Assembly: GCA_963555705.1 (NCBI GenBank)
Contig: OY743170.1
Location: 15,228,596 to 15,292,595, forward strand
Length of the DNA stretch: 64,000 nt
Direction of reading: 5' to 3'
From: Ligustrum vulgare
Taxonomy: Eukaryota > Streptophyta > Magnoliopsida > Lamiales > Oleaceae
Both the position numbers and the translations under genes were made by a program. The stretch's first letter is position 1. Every line of letters starts with the position of its first letter. Of this stretch, positions 34,401-45,698 are shown piece after piece. The notes beneath the pieces are model-generated. The model was not told the origin of the DNA and searched no databases. It saw only the letters and a list, made by a program, of their open reading frames with translations.

Positions 34401-35324
34401 ACAACATGTTTAAGTTTCTTTACAAGCGATATTGTTCAATTATTTTATTTATTTTTTTAGAATTTATCCTTGTTGAATTCCAGAATTTGGACAACAAAAA
34501 TAAGCTAGCGAGAAGAGAGTCAAGACAAAATGTAATTACTGTGAAAAACTGTATAAGCATATACTAATAATTGCGGGATTAGTACTTTATCAAATCATAT
34601 AACACATTTATGCAAGAAAAGTATCCGTATATGGTTTCAAATAAAAAGCAAAAAAGAATGACTAGCTATGGTATGTCTATGACTAGTGATTTTTCTAAGA
34701 ATTTTGATGACGATGACCTGTTATGTTTGTTCGGAAATAAGTTAGGGAACAAATGCAATGCAATTACAAATTTACAATTATTTTTTAACTTCATTTTTTA
34801 TTTTGAATTGAAAACAAATTCGAATGAATTTAACATCTAACATTATTAATCCTCGTATTTGCTTATATATTAACTTATTTTATCTTTATATTAAAATATA
34901 CGAGTTAATTTAACATCTAAAATATATTATATTATATCGATAGGTAAAAACCACGGATTAAAATCGAACAAATCGCAAAAAATGGTTTGGTTTGTAAAAT
35001 GAAATAATTGGTTTGATTTTGAGAAAATGTCAAACCGTTTGAAATTATTAAGTTTGAAAATATGTTAAAAACCGTCCAAACAGGACTGCGTTCACCCCTG
35101 GTGTAGCCACAATTTTCCCAAAAAAAAGTAGAAAAAGAAAAAGAGATAGTCACTACAAGACAAAAAGAACTACCAAAAATGAATAGTTTTTCCCCCCACT
35201 CACTTTTATATATATACTAGTAAGAGTTACGTGCGTTGCACGAAGTAATTTATATTTGTGTTTATTCGCGTAGAATTAGTAATGAGAAAAAAAAAAAAAA
35301 CTAATTAGTGAGTATAGCATAAAA

Positions 35325-35407
35325 TTTTACAACTTTTCTTGCATCTACATGAATTTGGTGTCCATTCTTTGTTTGAACCCTCTCCTCAACTTGAAGAAGA
35401 ATCCTCT
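35325..35407 (-). pseudogene. Exon-like fragment, family not recognised
   Basis: After TTTTGCAG the minus strand reads RILLQVEERVQTKNGHQIHV. It looks coding and is in the same orientation as the other captured pieces. I cannot name the source gene. Confidence 0.35.
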
Positions 35408-35852
35408 GCAAAAGTAGAATTAGAAACCTTATTACACGTAGACACCGAAGGACATTATCATTTCAACTTTGCATAAGACCAAAGACACAATCCAATACAA
35501 AAAAGTGAATTTACCAGTTACCAAGGTTATAGGGCTTAATTATTCTGCAAAGTCCAAATGACTCAAGTATCTCATCACCTAATTCAATTTGAAACTCTTC
35601 AAAAAAACAAATCTCCCAAATAGCAATTTCAAATATCCTCTTAAAAACTTTAACAGAAAGTAAAGCAATATATATCAATATTAAACCACAAGATAATAAA
35701 GCTTCCACCATATTTTCAAAAAGAATAACAAATTATCACCCAACTTAAGATAACTTTTGAACATGTTCTAACACTACAGTACATTAAAATCATTGACTAA
35801 AATGGACCAAAACACTAAACTTCAATAAGCACATTAAAGATAATTTGTATAC

Positions 35853-35922
35853 CATCACTGCATAATGTAGGTGGATCCTTGTACAAATCCTTGAGTTCCT
35901 TCAATATTCGTTTCGATGCCAT
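35853..35922 (-). pseudogene. Captured first exon of a ubiquitin-conjugating enzyme E2
   Basis: ATG at 35922 opens MASKRILKELKDLYKDPPTL, the invariant N-terminus of the UBC8/UBC10 class of E2 enzymes. The exon ends CAGTGATG|GTATAC, at the place where these genes have intron 1. The catalytic Cys exon is absent. In the parent gene this helix contacts E1 and E3 enzymes; here it is an isolated piece. Confidence 0.85.
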
Positions 35923-37149
35923 AAATTAACTCTTTTAACATACTTAAAAGAGAACTACATCTAGCTACCATTAAACATTAAAAAAAAAAAAAAAAATCAG
36001 AAAATGAAAAGGCATATTTATCACATAAATAAACTATTTTTTATTTCACTAACAAAATAAATAAAACAATAAACACAATGACTAATAATCAACATACTAT
36101 AGCTGCATTCATATCATTTCACATGCTTCCATTTTCGATGCTTTGTAAGTACAATTAATATTCAAAACTTACATACTAACCCAAGAACATCTTCTCTTTA
36201 GAAAAGTAAATAAAGAAATATACAGACAAGTGCTTAAAATAAAAATTTTAATCCATAAGAAAAAATATATATAGAACAGATTTCTAGAAAAAAACTATAT
36301 CAACTTTATGTTTGTATTAGGTTTTATTTTCATCAAATCACCAAGTGTAGAACGTTAAAGAAAGGAGGGGGGGGGGGTTTCCCACCCAAAATTGGGATTG
36401 TGACTGAGGCGTCATTTGGTCAGCATCTAAAAAAGATACCTTGGCAGTTGGTCCAAAGTGATGCCCTAGACTTTAATCGTGGGCTAAAGTCCATTGGACC
36501 TCTATTGGACCTTCGCTGGTGATTCAACGTACTATGTTTTTGAGCACGGTCTCAACAATGTCCATAGACTAAAAATATATGCCATGCTCAGAAGATGAAT
36601 AGAAACATAGAAATCACTATAAGCATCTAACAAAATACTAAGATCATTTACTTTATCCTAATGAAAAGTGCCAAAATGGATGATGGATCAGTTACACTCC
36701 ATTAATCAAAAGAACTACCAAAATGCCCTTGACCTTCATTAAATCAACTAACCTCTCTTGCTTTCGGATCAGGTATTTCTCATGGAATAGAATCACAACC
36801 CTGTAGCAGGAAACATACATAAAATTGAATGATAAATATCATTAATCGACTTTGGGGAAGCTAGTAAATTGTATTAAGTACAATACTTCATGTTTCACTT
36901 CACTTTGATATCTACATATTCTCGATCATCCGAGTCTGCACGATTTTCAGACCCCGTCTATTGACAAATAAAATGATCTAACAAAGTTAAAACATGTAAT
37001 GTATCAAATTTATTTAAATACCCGCACTAAATGAAAATAGAAAAATGATGGTCAAAGAGACAATTTTTTTCTCCAACATACATAGACTATAAAGAGAAGA
37101 ATTAATATTTTTTTGGCATACTTAACCTTGTCAATTGTTTTCTTTGCCT

Positions 37150-37415
37150 TCTGAAGATGAATTTAATAAACCTTCATGAGGCTCTGTCGTTTTGACCTGA
37201 CCTCGATGGGAACTTGGAGGGTAAGAATTATCTAACTCCCATGAAGCATGCTTGTAACCCATACCACGTCATTTCAGAAGCCATTCAGACAAGCAATCTG
37301 AACTATCAATGGAAGGCGTGATATGATGCTTATTTTGCAGTGTAGAGGAAATGACTGATGTTTTTTTCAACAGACGGTATTGCACCGTCCATTTTACATT
37401 CCATCTCACATCCTA
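37150..37415 (-). pseudogene. Captured chromodomain-like exon (CHD/MOM1-type)
   Basis: The minus strand reads CLSEWLLK, an in-frame TGA in place of an expected Trp, then RGMGYKHASWELDN, which fits the chromodomain consensus of CHD3/MOM1-type chromatin proteins. The flanking text is a serine-rich linker (PPSSHRGQVKTTEPHEG). The piece is broken and incomplete; CHD3 versus MOM1 cannot be separated here. Confidence 0.5.
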
Positions 37416-37916
37416 AATATCAGAAGAAAAATCATATTTATTAGGCACGAATGTTTTTGAGGTAATAGAAATTCTACGTGTCAACTAATAACACAACCAA
37501 TTATCCAAGAAATCAAATTGAGCATATAGGAGACAAAGAGTTACCTCATGTTTTGAATTATATTCCTGGAAGAAGAAAATAATTTTGTGAAAGCAATTGT
37601 TTCTCTGGCACCTTATGATTGTGCATGTGAGCAAGGCCTTGATATTTAACAAAATAGTGCATTTGCATTGCACTCCTAAGATCAATGCAAAAAATCTAAT
37701 AGAATTATCAGAAAAAGTACACTCAAACAGAAGATTCACAACATTATTTAATTATAATTTATATATTCGGGAGTTGTGAGTTTGTATGGTGAGGACTTAA
37801 AAAGGCTTAATTGAACAAAATGTCTCACATAAATAACCTTCTTTAATTAATCCTAGAAGTCATTGAACAAACTAAAATAAATAAGGAAATAAATCTATAT
37901 AGGAAAATTACCCTTA

Positions 37917-37985
37917 AGAATAATAGCTTTTACATCATCCCTCAACGTGGCTTCTGCAAACTTCTCCATTGACCCCTCAATTACT
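37917..37985 (-). pseudogene. Exon-like fragment, family not recognised
   Basis: Between TTTTGCAG (acceptor-like) and CTTAAG|GGTAAT (donor-like), the minus strand reads EGSMEKFAEATLRDDVKAII. It is open and protein-like, in the same orientation as its captured neighbours. I do not recognise the family. Confidence 0.4.
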
Positions 37986-38485
37986 GCAAAACAGCAATCA
38001 ATTAAATCTGCACTACACATTCCCAGAACCAAAAAAATTAAACAAACCCATTTTAAATTTCAAAACTAATAACTGAAATAATCTAAGATGTTAATAATTG
38101 AAAAAAAAATCTTAAAATAGAATTACTGAGGCTGAGAACCGAAAAAGTGCACCACAAAGAGTGTAGCTGGAAACTAAGAGGGATATAAACGGATGAACAA
38201 CTTGAGATTTTCAAAATCTTTGCACCCATTGTTCAATCTCAGCCAAGACCTCAAAATGAAAAGTATAACATAAGCAAAGAAATTTGTACCCACAAATTAA
38301 GGTCGTCGAAGCCTTCTTCAAAAAAATCGAGAGTCGCCAAATTTTGGGCAGTCAAAGCTTTGGATCGCCTGAACCTCAACTATCAAACACGAGATGGTGA
38401 GCAAAAACTGAACATCAGGATTTTTGATACCTAAAGTATTATTGTTAGAGAAATTATAGTTCCAGAGGCAGCATAGAAGTATGAG

Positions 38486-38612
38486 GTTTACCCATGCTAA
38501 TGCAACTATTGCACATATTATGTTGACGTCGTCTTTGCTCTATTGTTTCGTGATTGTTGCGCATTGTGCAGAATCTATGTTACCATGGTAAAAGGCTGTC
38601 CATATTCCTGAC
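38486..38612 (-). pseudogene. Captured RecQ helicase exon fragment
   Basis: The minus strand reads YHGNIDSAQCATITKQ, an in-frame TAG in place of a conserved Trp, then SKDDVNIICAIVALAW. This is the helicase domain 2 region of RecQ DNA helicases, around motifs IV-V (YHG...W..D...ICATVAFGMG). The Phe-Gly-Met-Gly segment is altered, so it is non-functional. Confidence 0.75.
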
Positions 38613-39140
38613 AAACACACGTCAATATTCAATATCCCAAAGAAGCTGATATCTTAAAGTGTGAAGTTTAACATGAGCATGTTTCTTTTATCAATATCGT
38701 GGTCAAAGACTGAAGAAATAAAAAAATGTCATCATTACCTGAAAAAAATCGAACATAAAAGAATTCCATTATAAAATAGGACTGAAGAAAAAACAAATTA
38801 TAATCCAATTTGTTTAGCATTATAAAAACTTGTATCTACAAAAACTACACATAAATTTTAATCGTAATTGAATCCGAGCCCTCGAAGCAAAATTGTTTTT
38901 TCCTCTTTTGAAAAGTGATTACAAGTTTGATTCTCCATTTAACTTTAAGATATAGATGCTGAATTCAGGTTCGACACAGGATCAGTTAAAGAAGATTTTA
39001 AGAGAAGAACAAACCTTACATGTACCATATTTAGAATTCAATAAATAGAACTATTGGATATTAAAGAAAAAGTGGACGAGTACGTGCATATATAAGCAAT
39101 ATCGATGAGGACAGAATTTAGAGGAGAAGACAATATGTAC

Positions 39141-39231
39141 CTTCAAGTCTAAGATATTGCAAACATTGCCTGCTTCATCCAGCTCCCACATGACGTTAGG
39201 GGCATACTTCCACTGTCCATCAACAATTAAC
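39141..39231 (-). pseudogene. Captured SnRK1/AMPK beta-subunit exon
   Basis: The minus strand reads IVDGQWKYAPN and DEAGNVCNILDLK, then a donor (AAG|GTACAT). This is the end of the glycogen-binding-type module of plant SnRK1 beta subunits (AKINbeta), where the family has FIVDGEWR and NVLDL. The acceptor side is ATG rather than AG, so splicing of this copy is doubtful. Confidence 0.8.
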
Positions 39232-41423
39232 ATGTATTAATAAACTCTTAAAGGAATTTTTCTCATAACGAACATTAATGTATAGCAGAAGAATATAATA
39301 TGAAATTGATACGAACAAGCATCAAACATAAAATTAAGAAAAATATAAAATGATGAATAAATAATAAAAGTATACTTACTAACCAGCATAAGTTTTGAAC
39401 AGAGGCAATATCTTCATTGAAAATAAAGAACTTATTTTGAGCAAACATGAGAAACTGATTACAATTTTGTGGCCGAGAGTTTTATTCCTTACTCTCTTTG
39501 CAACTGCTTTGAACATATGAATTATTAGTATATTGGTAGATAATGCATTAAAAGTGATATTCTGGTGCAGAATAAAGAGTTTTAAGAAAGGAAGAGAAGA
39601 GAATAGACAAGAAGATAGAAGCATTAGAAAGGAAAATTTGAGCTTGTCAAATTCTTACAAAATTTAGAACCTTACTCTTATTTAATTTTTGGATGGAAAG
39701 CCCGCTTAGTTGTTGGAGAAGAAGTAAAAATGGCATATATCAATTATAAAGTAATTAGAAAATTTAGTAACACCAAACTATTTACAAATTATGAAAAGGA
39801 ACGTAAAATTAAAAAAAAAAAAAAAAAAAAGTTCAAATCCATCTAGATGATTAAATAATAAAGTAACTTATGTTCTAAGAAAGAGTTACCAATTACGTAA
39901 GTACTTAAATATTTATTTTTCCTATACTCTAATGGACCCTTGTAACTTTGCTCGTTGGGATATCTTGATAGAATATTTTCTTCATATTATTAATTAATGA
40001 AAATTATATCACTACATTTCTAACAAAGATTTTTCACAAAATGATAGAGGAAGCAGTTAAAACAAATGTGGGGAATATATTATAAATACAAACTAATACT
40101 ATTGACAAGTTTAAACAATAGAATAATGTGAATTTTATTTAATAAGCATTTGAAAATACGAAAATCAGCATCTTAGAAAAACTATACATCAATGTAAGAT
40201 GAATAAATAACTTACAACGAAGCATAGATAGGCTGAAATAGGATGATAGTAATACACCTATTAAAAAGGAATCTGCACAATAATATTAAAATAATGGAGA
40301 AAAAAATGTGGCAACAATATCTACCATGCTCATCCTTCGTAGTTAACATGTAAGCATATAAGTAAGTTTTACAATAAATAAATTTTTATATTTATCACAA
40401 TTGGATTACATTGATGGTTTGAAAAAAGAGTTAGCATGTTGAGTTTTCTTAAAATCAAAAAGGTGATCTGTATTAAAAGCAGAAAGTATGCTGCCATGGA
40501 ACTTTTGAAATAGGAAAAATTCTCAACAATCTTACATATTACTACCCCAGAATAAAAAATTGATCTAATAAATAGTAAATACATATATAATCTTTATGAA
40601 TGCATACAATATGTTAAAGCATGTATCGGAATCAGGACATTGAAGAAGGTCCAGATAATGAAGGCCTTCATAAATTCAGGTCAAAGATCTCCAAATGACT
40701 GCATTACTGGCTTCGGTTGAGTAGGAGAAGACAGGAGGGGGTGAGAAGCTGGAATACAAAATCTTGAGAAATGGTGATCAGTCAAAAGTTTTGACCATAC
40801 ATACATGCATCTAGAGCAGGCTACATCCTTTTTGCAAGGAAGCATCATCTATCTGTTGTAGGTTAAGCATGGAAACAATAATTATAATATTTTCATTCTT
40901 TGATAAAATTGTTTTGTAACGATAGCTTGCTTTCTTTCTGTTATTGGCCAGTATATTTACTAAGAAATAAAAACAAAATGCATCTTACCTCATGGTAAAT
41001 ACAACAGCTACTGGAATTTATGAAAGAAGATGGATCAAATGTATAAGGTGTTTATCCCTTTATTTACCATATTAGCTTTCTTGGATTTTGTATTAAATTG
41101 TTGTGGGAATTCTTGCTCAATATATCATGGGGGTTTCGCATCAAACACTGGAATCCCGTAAGTTAAAGAAAAATGACATATTAGTCAATCTATGCAATCA
41201 GAAGCGAACTTCGAAAGTAGTAGAAATACTTAAACAAATTCACAGCACGGTGGGTGTAAGTGACATTAGCCAAAAAATATAACGTGTAAAACTTCAATGC
41301 ACACAATAAATTCGAGATCATTAAAGTTTAGTTACAACCCGAATCACACTCCGTGCAAAAAATAAGAGTGCAGCAAAAGGAAAAAAGTTTACCATTCGAG
41401 GAAATTTCACAGATCCATGAGTT

Positions 41424-41900
41424 GATCCACTTCTCCCTTATCAAATACTCCCTTATCTCCAGCATCGCCACCGGGTCCTTGTACGGGTTATCCGGGTCAA
41501 AGTCATCCAGAGCACCATCGTCACTGAAGAATACTCCCTTTTTACTACTCATTTCACCTGACTTCTTCCGATTTTACTTGCGCTATCTCTACAGAAAACA
41601 AATTAGTGAAACAATGAAACACAAATGAAGTAAAGAAAATTGACCGACGAAGAAACGGAAGAGACAATAACCATAGCAGCGTCACCTATTTCTTTTTTTT
41701 TTTTGTTCAGAAGAAGGTTGGAAGGAAACGACGTTGACGAGATGACGGAGGCGAAACGCTGAAGAGAGGACGAGAATGAGAGAAAGGAAATGACGGAAGC
41801 TTCTAGTTTACTCTGGGCCAAAAGATGAGAGAGTAAAGGAAGAAATCGTTTTTCGTACAAACCAAAGAAAAGATCAGAGAACGCGTGTTTCACTTTTGCC
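41424..41900 (-). pseudogene. Captured promoter, leader and first exon of NDUFB10 (complex I)
   Basis: ATG at 41552 opens MSSKKGVFFSDDGALDDFD, followed by NPYKDPVAMLEIRE and REKWI, the N-terminal region of the mitochondrial complex I subunit NDUFB10/PDSW in plants. It continues into unrelated residues after KWI. Upstream (41560-41900) lies a CT-rich leader-like stretch on the coding strand, so the capture seems to include the 5' region. It begins near the Helitron 5' end. Confidence 0.8.
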
Positions 41901-41964
41901 TAAAAGTGCTAATCTTCGTCCTTATGAATAGTAATGATGAAGTGAAATTTATATATAGTAGGGA

Positions 41965-41988
41965 TATATATATATATATATATATATA
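41965..41988. repeat. (TA)n tract, Helitron insertion site
   Basis: TA repeats lie right of the Helitron 5' end and also just left of its 3' end (35205-35216), so the element inserted into a TA microsatellite. Confidence 0.9.
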
Positions 41989-42004
41989 AGTTAGGAGATT
42001 AGAT

Positions 42005-42455
42005 TTGGACTTCATTCTACTCAACAAACATAAGCTCTCATGTATGAATTTTATCTTTTAGGATTAGATGACATTGAATTAAGGTACGAATAATAGATAA
42101 GAACTTTGGGTGCATTTTGTGTACTACAATTTCATCTATTCGGTATATATTTGCTATGTACACTGGATGATCTTAATTATTTGGTGAAATATGCTAGTTT
42201 GATTATAGCTAAGTGGATATATAAAGAGAATATTATAAATTACAAGATTGATTGCTTGAACAAGAATTAACTTAGACTAATTTGATTTTTGGTTGTTACT
42301 TGTTAAATACAATTGGAGTAATATCGATAAAATGTTTTAATATCGCCCAAAAGTATTGATTAATTGCTTGAGCATGTTTTACTTTAATTTTATTAAGTTT
42401 TATTAGATATTTAGTATTGTAATATTCTTAACTCGTTATACTCTTATCTATAAAC
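42005..42455 (-). repeat. Inverted copy of the 4780-5215 repeat
   Basis: The reverse complement aligns along nearly its whole length with 4780-5215. Neither GC-rich hAT end is attached here. Confidence 0.7.
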
Positions 42456-43236
42456 ACAATTTCGCTCATCTACCCGTGAAGGGTAGGGGATATGTTCTAG
42501 TCTGAGGCCATTTTGAAAAGAAGGCCCAAATTAGCATTTTCCTTCACTATTCATTCCTGACTTATTATTTTGGTATAGTGGGGCTGTGATGATCAGTATG
42601 CTACTAATTATTTTGATTGATATAAATGAAATACATTTGGCGTGGTAGTGTGGACGGTATGGTGCCGGTTGTTCTACAACCATGGTTACCAATGCAATCA
42701 TTGCACTGCATCCATGGAAATTCCGTCTGGTATTTGGTGTGCTTCACCGTCTGAGCCCTATTTAGGTTGTCCTTTTTCTCATTATGTTGTGATTCACTTG
42801 TCTTCCCATATGCTGTAGCTTGTAGTTGATCAACCACAATATGGATGTCAACTGTCAGTGACTTTGGCTTAAGGCCTAAGTGTAAATGTGGTGCATATCA
42901 TCCTAAACTCCATGAGGAAGTACACTAAGTGGCACACATTAGGTAGATTCTACACTAAGAAGACGTTAGGGGACACCATCGATGTTGTTGTTGTTGGAAA
43001 ATAATTGAATGAAAATTAAAACTCAGCTCACCAGTTTTAAATTTGGACAACTTTGTGAATGAAAATTGAATTTTAGCCTTCAAATTTCATCTGTTCGAGA
43101 GAATTAAAAATCAGTTTCAATTCAATTGTGAATAATGTCAATTTTAAACCTTGAAATTAAGTCACTAATTTTCAGTTGCCAAAGAGCCTATAAATTGTCA
43201 TTCTCTATTCTTAGTTGAACACAAAAAAAGGTGAAC
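42456..43236. other. Intergenic stretch left of the gypsy element
   Basis: A minus-strand frame (42604-42837) is open but shows no motif. The stretch 42985-43190 has rough inverted similarity between its ends and may be an old MITE. Nothing firm. Confidence 0.3.
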
Positions 43237-43241
43237 AAACT

Positions 43242-44097
43242 TGATGTGATCCAGGCCACGGATACAAGCCCGCACAAAAATCCGTTGAAGATCGAAGGAG
43301 GACCGATGACTCGATTGCAAACAAAGAGGGCCAAGGAAGCAATGGACAAGTTAGTTCAAGAAACAATGGCCAAAACAATGTTCGTGTCATCAAAAGAAGC
43401 AATTTCCATGTTGGAAACTAGTCGAGACGACGAGTTGATCAACCTCATTCGAGCCGTCAAAGAAAATTGTGAAACTTCAATGTTACGGCCGTAACCATCG
43501 CACTGCTTAAATTGATATTATAGGGAAAAAAAGGATTACGGCCGTAATGGCTAAGGTTCACGGCCGTAATGGAGTCACTGCCTAAAACTGGAATTTGGAC
43601 GATTTTGGACTTACGACCGTAAGTCATATTGTCACGGCCGTAAGAGTGAATCAGAAACAAGGTTACGGCCGTAAGGAAATTAGTCACGGCCGTAAAATCG
43701 AATACGCGTGAATTTTAGGGTTTTATTTATTTCCTTATTTTTAGGTAGTTGTTTCCTTGTTTAATTAGAACTCTTAACCTAGATTTTGACCCTATTTATA
43801 GGGATGTAATTTTCATTATTCAACACACAACTTTGATATTATAATTGAGAGGCTATTTGCTTTCATATTCTTATTCTTCATTGAATAAAATCCGAACTTG
43901 CGAGTTAATCTTGTTTGTTCAAATCTTGGGTGAGATTTACTTTTATTATGATCAAGATGTCAGCATATCTATTGATTGTGTTGGTTGCTTTGTTCAATCA
44001 ATTTGAATCAATCTCTAAATCGTGGTTCTTGGCGTTCTTGGATCGATTTCAATATTTTTTGGGTTGCGTAGCTACAATTGCTACGCGTTTTGCATCA
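43242..44097 (+). repeat. 5' LTR of the gypsy element
   Basis: Begins TGATGTGATCC and ends GCATCA before the primer-binding site. It contains an array of ACGGCCGTAA words (43488-43696) and a partial copy of the C-terminal coding frame (43243-43494). It lacks about 22 bp that the 3' LTR has near 49502-49523. Confidence 0.95.
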
Positions 44098-44675
44098 TCT
44101 GGTATCAGAGCTTAGGCTCCAAAAATCAAGGTTATATCTTTGTTTTTTTTCTTGAGTCTTCTTTAATCTTGTTCTTCGTGTTCTTCCAGTTCTTGAGTTT
44201 TTAATCCAAAAAGTGTCACAAAAAATTCAATAGTCGTTATTTCCTTCGTTTGTTATCCAAATTAAATTTCGTTTGTTTCGTCTTTCTCGAAGTTGAATTT
44301 TCGAGAAATCTAAAAAAAAAAAAAAAAAAAACGAAAATTCTCAGTCCAATAAAAATAGTTGATATTTGATTTCAAGAATTATTTTCTTGAAACAATCTTA
44401 GTTTCCATAAAAGTGTCAAGTTCTATATCGAGTCAAATTCCATTATCTAAAGGTCTTCTTCAAGTTTTCCAAACAGTTCATAAAATTCTCACTCTTACTC
44501 GATTTGAATCATTCGGGCTTAAACTTGTTTGAGTTCGGGTTCGTTCTTTGAAGCAATTTGGGTGAAATCCATTGAGTGAAAAAAGGCAGAGAGGTGAGAT
44601 CAATAGAGGGTAAAAGCCAAATTTGAGTGATACACGAGCGAAATACACGTGAGGCATATAATATTTAGTTTTAGG

Positions 44676-45698
44676 ATGTCTGAACAATCTGCTACTACAA
44701 AAAACAACGATCGAGTCAACATGACGGAAGAGATGGTACAACGGTTTGAGCGGTTGTTTGGGGATGTGTTAGGTAGATTAGAAAGGCTTGAGCAACCTCG
44801 GGAAGTGCCTAATGCCCGTAGGCAAGGTGGGCAAGGTCGTAGAGTAGAGGGGATCGATGAGAATGAAGAAGGTAGTGATTTTGACGATGGGGCAATTGTG
44901 GATAGAGTAGTTAGGCATGGAAGAAGGGATAGAGATCTTGGTGGCGATAGGATGGATGGTAGTATGAGCAACATCAAAATGACAATTCCGTCATTCAAGG
45001 GTAGGAGTGATCCGGAAGCATACCTAGAATGGGAAAAGAAGATGGAATTAATTTTCAATTGCTACACTTATTCGGAAGAGAAAAAGGTTAAGGTAGCTGT
45101 ACTTGAATTCTCCGATTACGCTATTACTTGGTGGGATCAATTGGTGACTTCTAGGAGGAGGAATCGCGAGAGGTCCGTTAGTACTTGGGATGAGTTAAAA
45201 GCTATCATGAGAAAGAGGTTCGTTCCTAGTCATTACCATCGGGAGCTTCATCAAAAATTACAAAGTCTATACCAAGGATCAAAGAGTGTGGAGGATTATC
45301 ATAAGGAGATGGAGATGTTGATGATTAGAGCTAATGTAGAAGAGGATAGGGAGGCTACGATGGCTCGATTTTTGAATGGGTTGAATAGGGATATAGCTAA
45401 TGTGGTTGAACTACAACATTATTTGGAGATGGAAGATATGTTGCACATGGCTATAAAGGTGGAGAAGCAAATAAAGAAAAAGGGAACAACAAGGTATCAA
45501 TCTGGTTCTAATTCTTCTTAGAAGCCGAAGTGGGATAGTAAAGGAGATGGGACTGTTTCAAAATGGAATTTTGAGGCACCAAAGGGGAAGGAGGAACAAG
45601 CTAATAAACTCGTACCTAAAGGGGAACCTCAACCATCTAGGAGTAGAGACATTCAATGCTTCAAATGTTTGAGGAGAGGACATGTGGCATCTCAATGT
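44676..45698 (+). pseudogene. gypsy gag (capsid and zinc knuckle) with internal TAG
   Basis: The likely start is Met 44676 (MSEQSATTKNN); an earlier Met at 44649 is less gag-like. The retrotransposon gag domain follows (AYLEWEKKMELIF, WDQLVTSRRRN, YHRELHQKLQSLYQGSKSVE). An in-frame TAG stands at 45519-45521. The same frame continues to a CCHC knuckle, CFKCLRRGHVASQC (45657-45698). TAG may be a mutation or a read-through signal. Confidence 0.9.

Larger units (their letters stand above)
33271..35100. mobile_element. hAT-like element inside the MULE TIR
   Basis: The ends TAAGGCTGCAC (33271) and inverted CAGGGGTGAAC (35100) are followed inward by repeated AAACCAAACC/GGTTTGGTTT words, a subterminal pattern of small hAT families. 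The flanks CCGTAGCT and GTGTAGCC share GTAGC, a worn 8-bp TSD. Removal restores the MULE TIR. It contains a long T-run (33532-33573) and two SINE-like units. Confidence 0.65.
31829..35119 (+). mobile_element. Pack-MULE with GATA-factor-like exon; right TIR split by a hAT
   Basis: TIRs of about 230 bp: 31829-32070 and the inverted 33010-33270, sharing GGATGGAAAACATCCAAAAT and TTCACTTTGTGCCA. The outermost right TIR bases reappear after the hAT insertion, at 35102-35119 (inverted GGGAAAATTGTGGCTAC versus left GGGAAAATTGCAGGTAC). Both flanks are runs of A, so an 8-9-bp TSD is possible but not informative. No transposase is present. Confidence 0.8.
35217..41964 (-). mobile_element. Gene-capturing Helitron, 6.7 kb
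   Basis: On the minus strand it starts TCCCTACTATATATAAATTT (41964) and ends with hairpin CGTGC-AAC-GCACG (35230-35242), nine bases and CTAG (35217). It lies between A and T within a (TA)n tract that continues on both sides. No RepHel protein is visible, so it is non-autonomous. The cargo is a row of host exon pieces, all on the minus strand, some ending at consensus splice sites: NDUFB10, SnRK1 beta, RecQ, an unnamed exon, a chromodomain-like exon and a ubiquitin E2. Confidence 0.85.

Noticed and set aside
39379..40584. Hydrophobic minus-strand frames inside the Helitron
   Set aside because: AT-rich sequence read as Phe/Leu/Ile; no similarity to transporters or to the captured genes.
44600..45058. 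152-codon Ser/Leu-rich frame on the minus strand
   Set aside because: It is the shadow of the gypsy gag frame.
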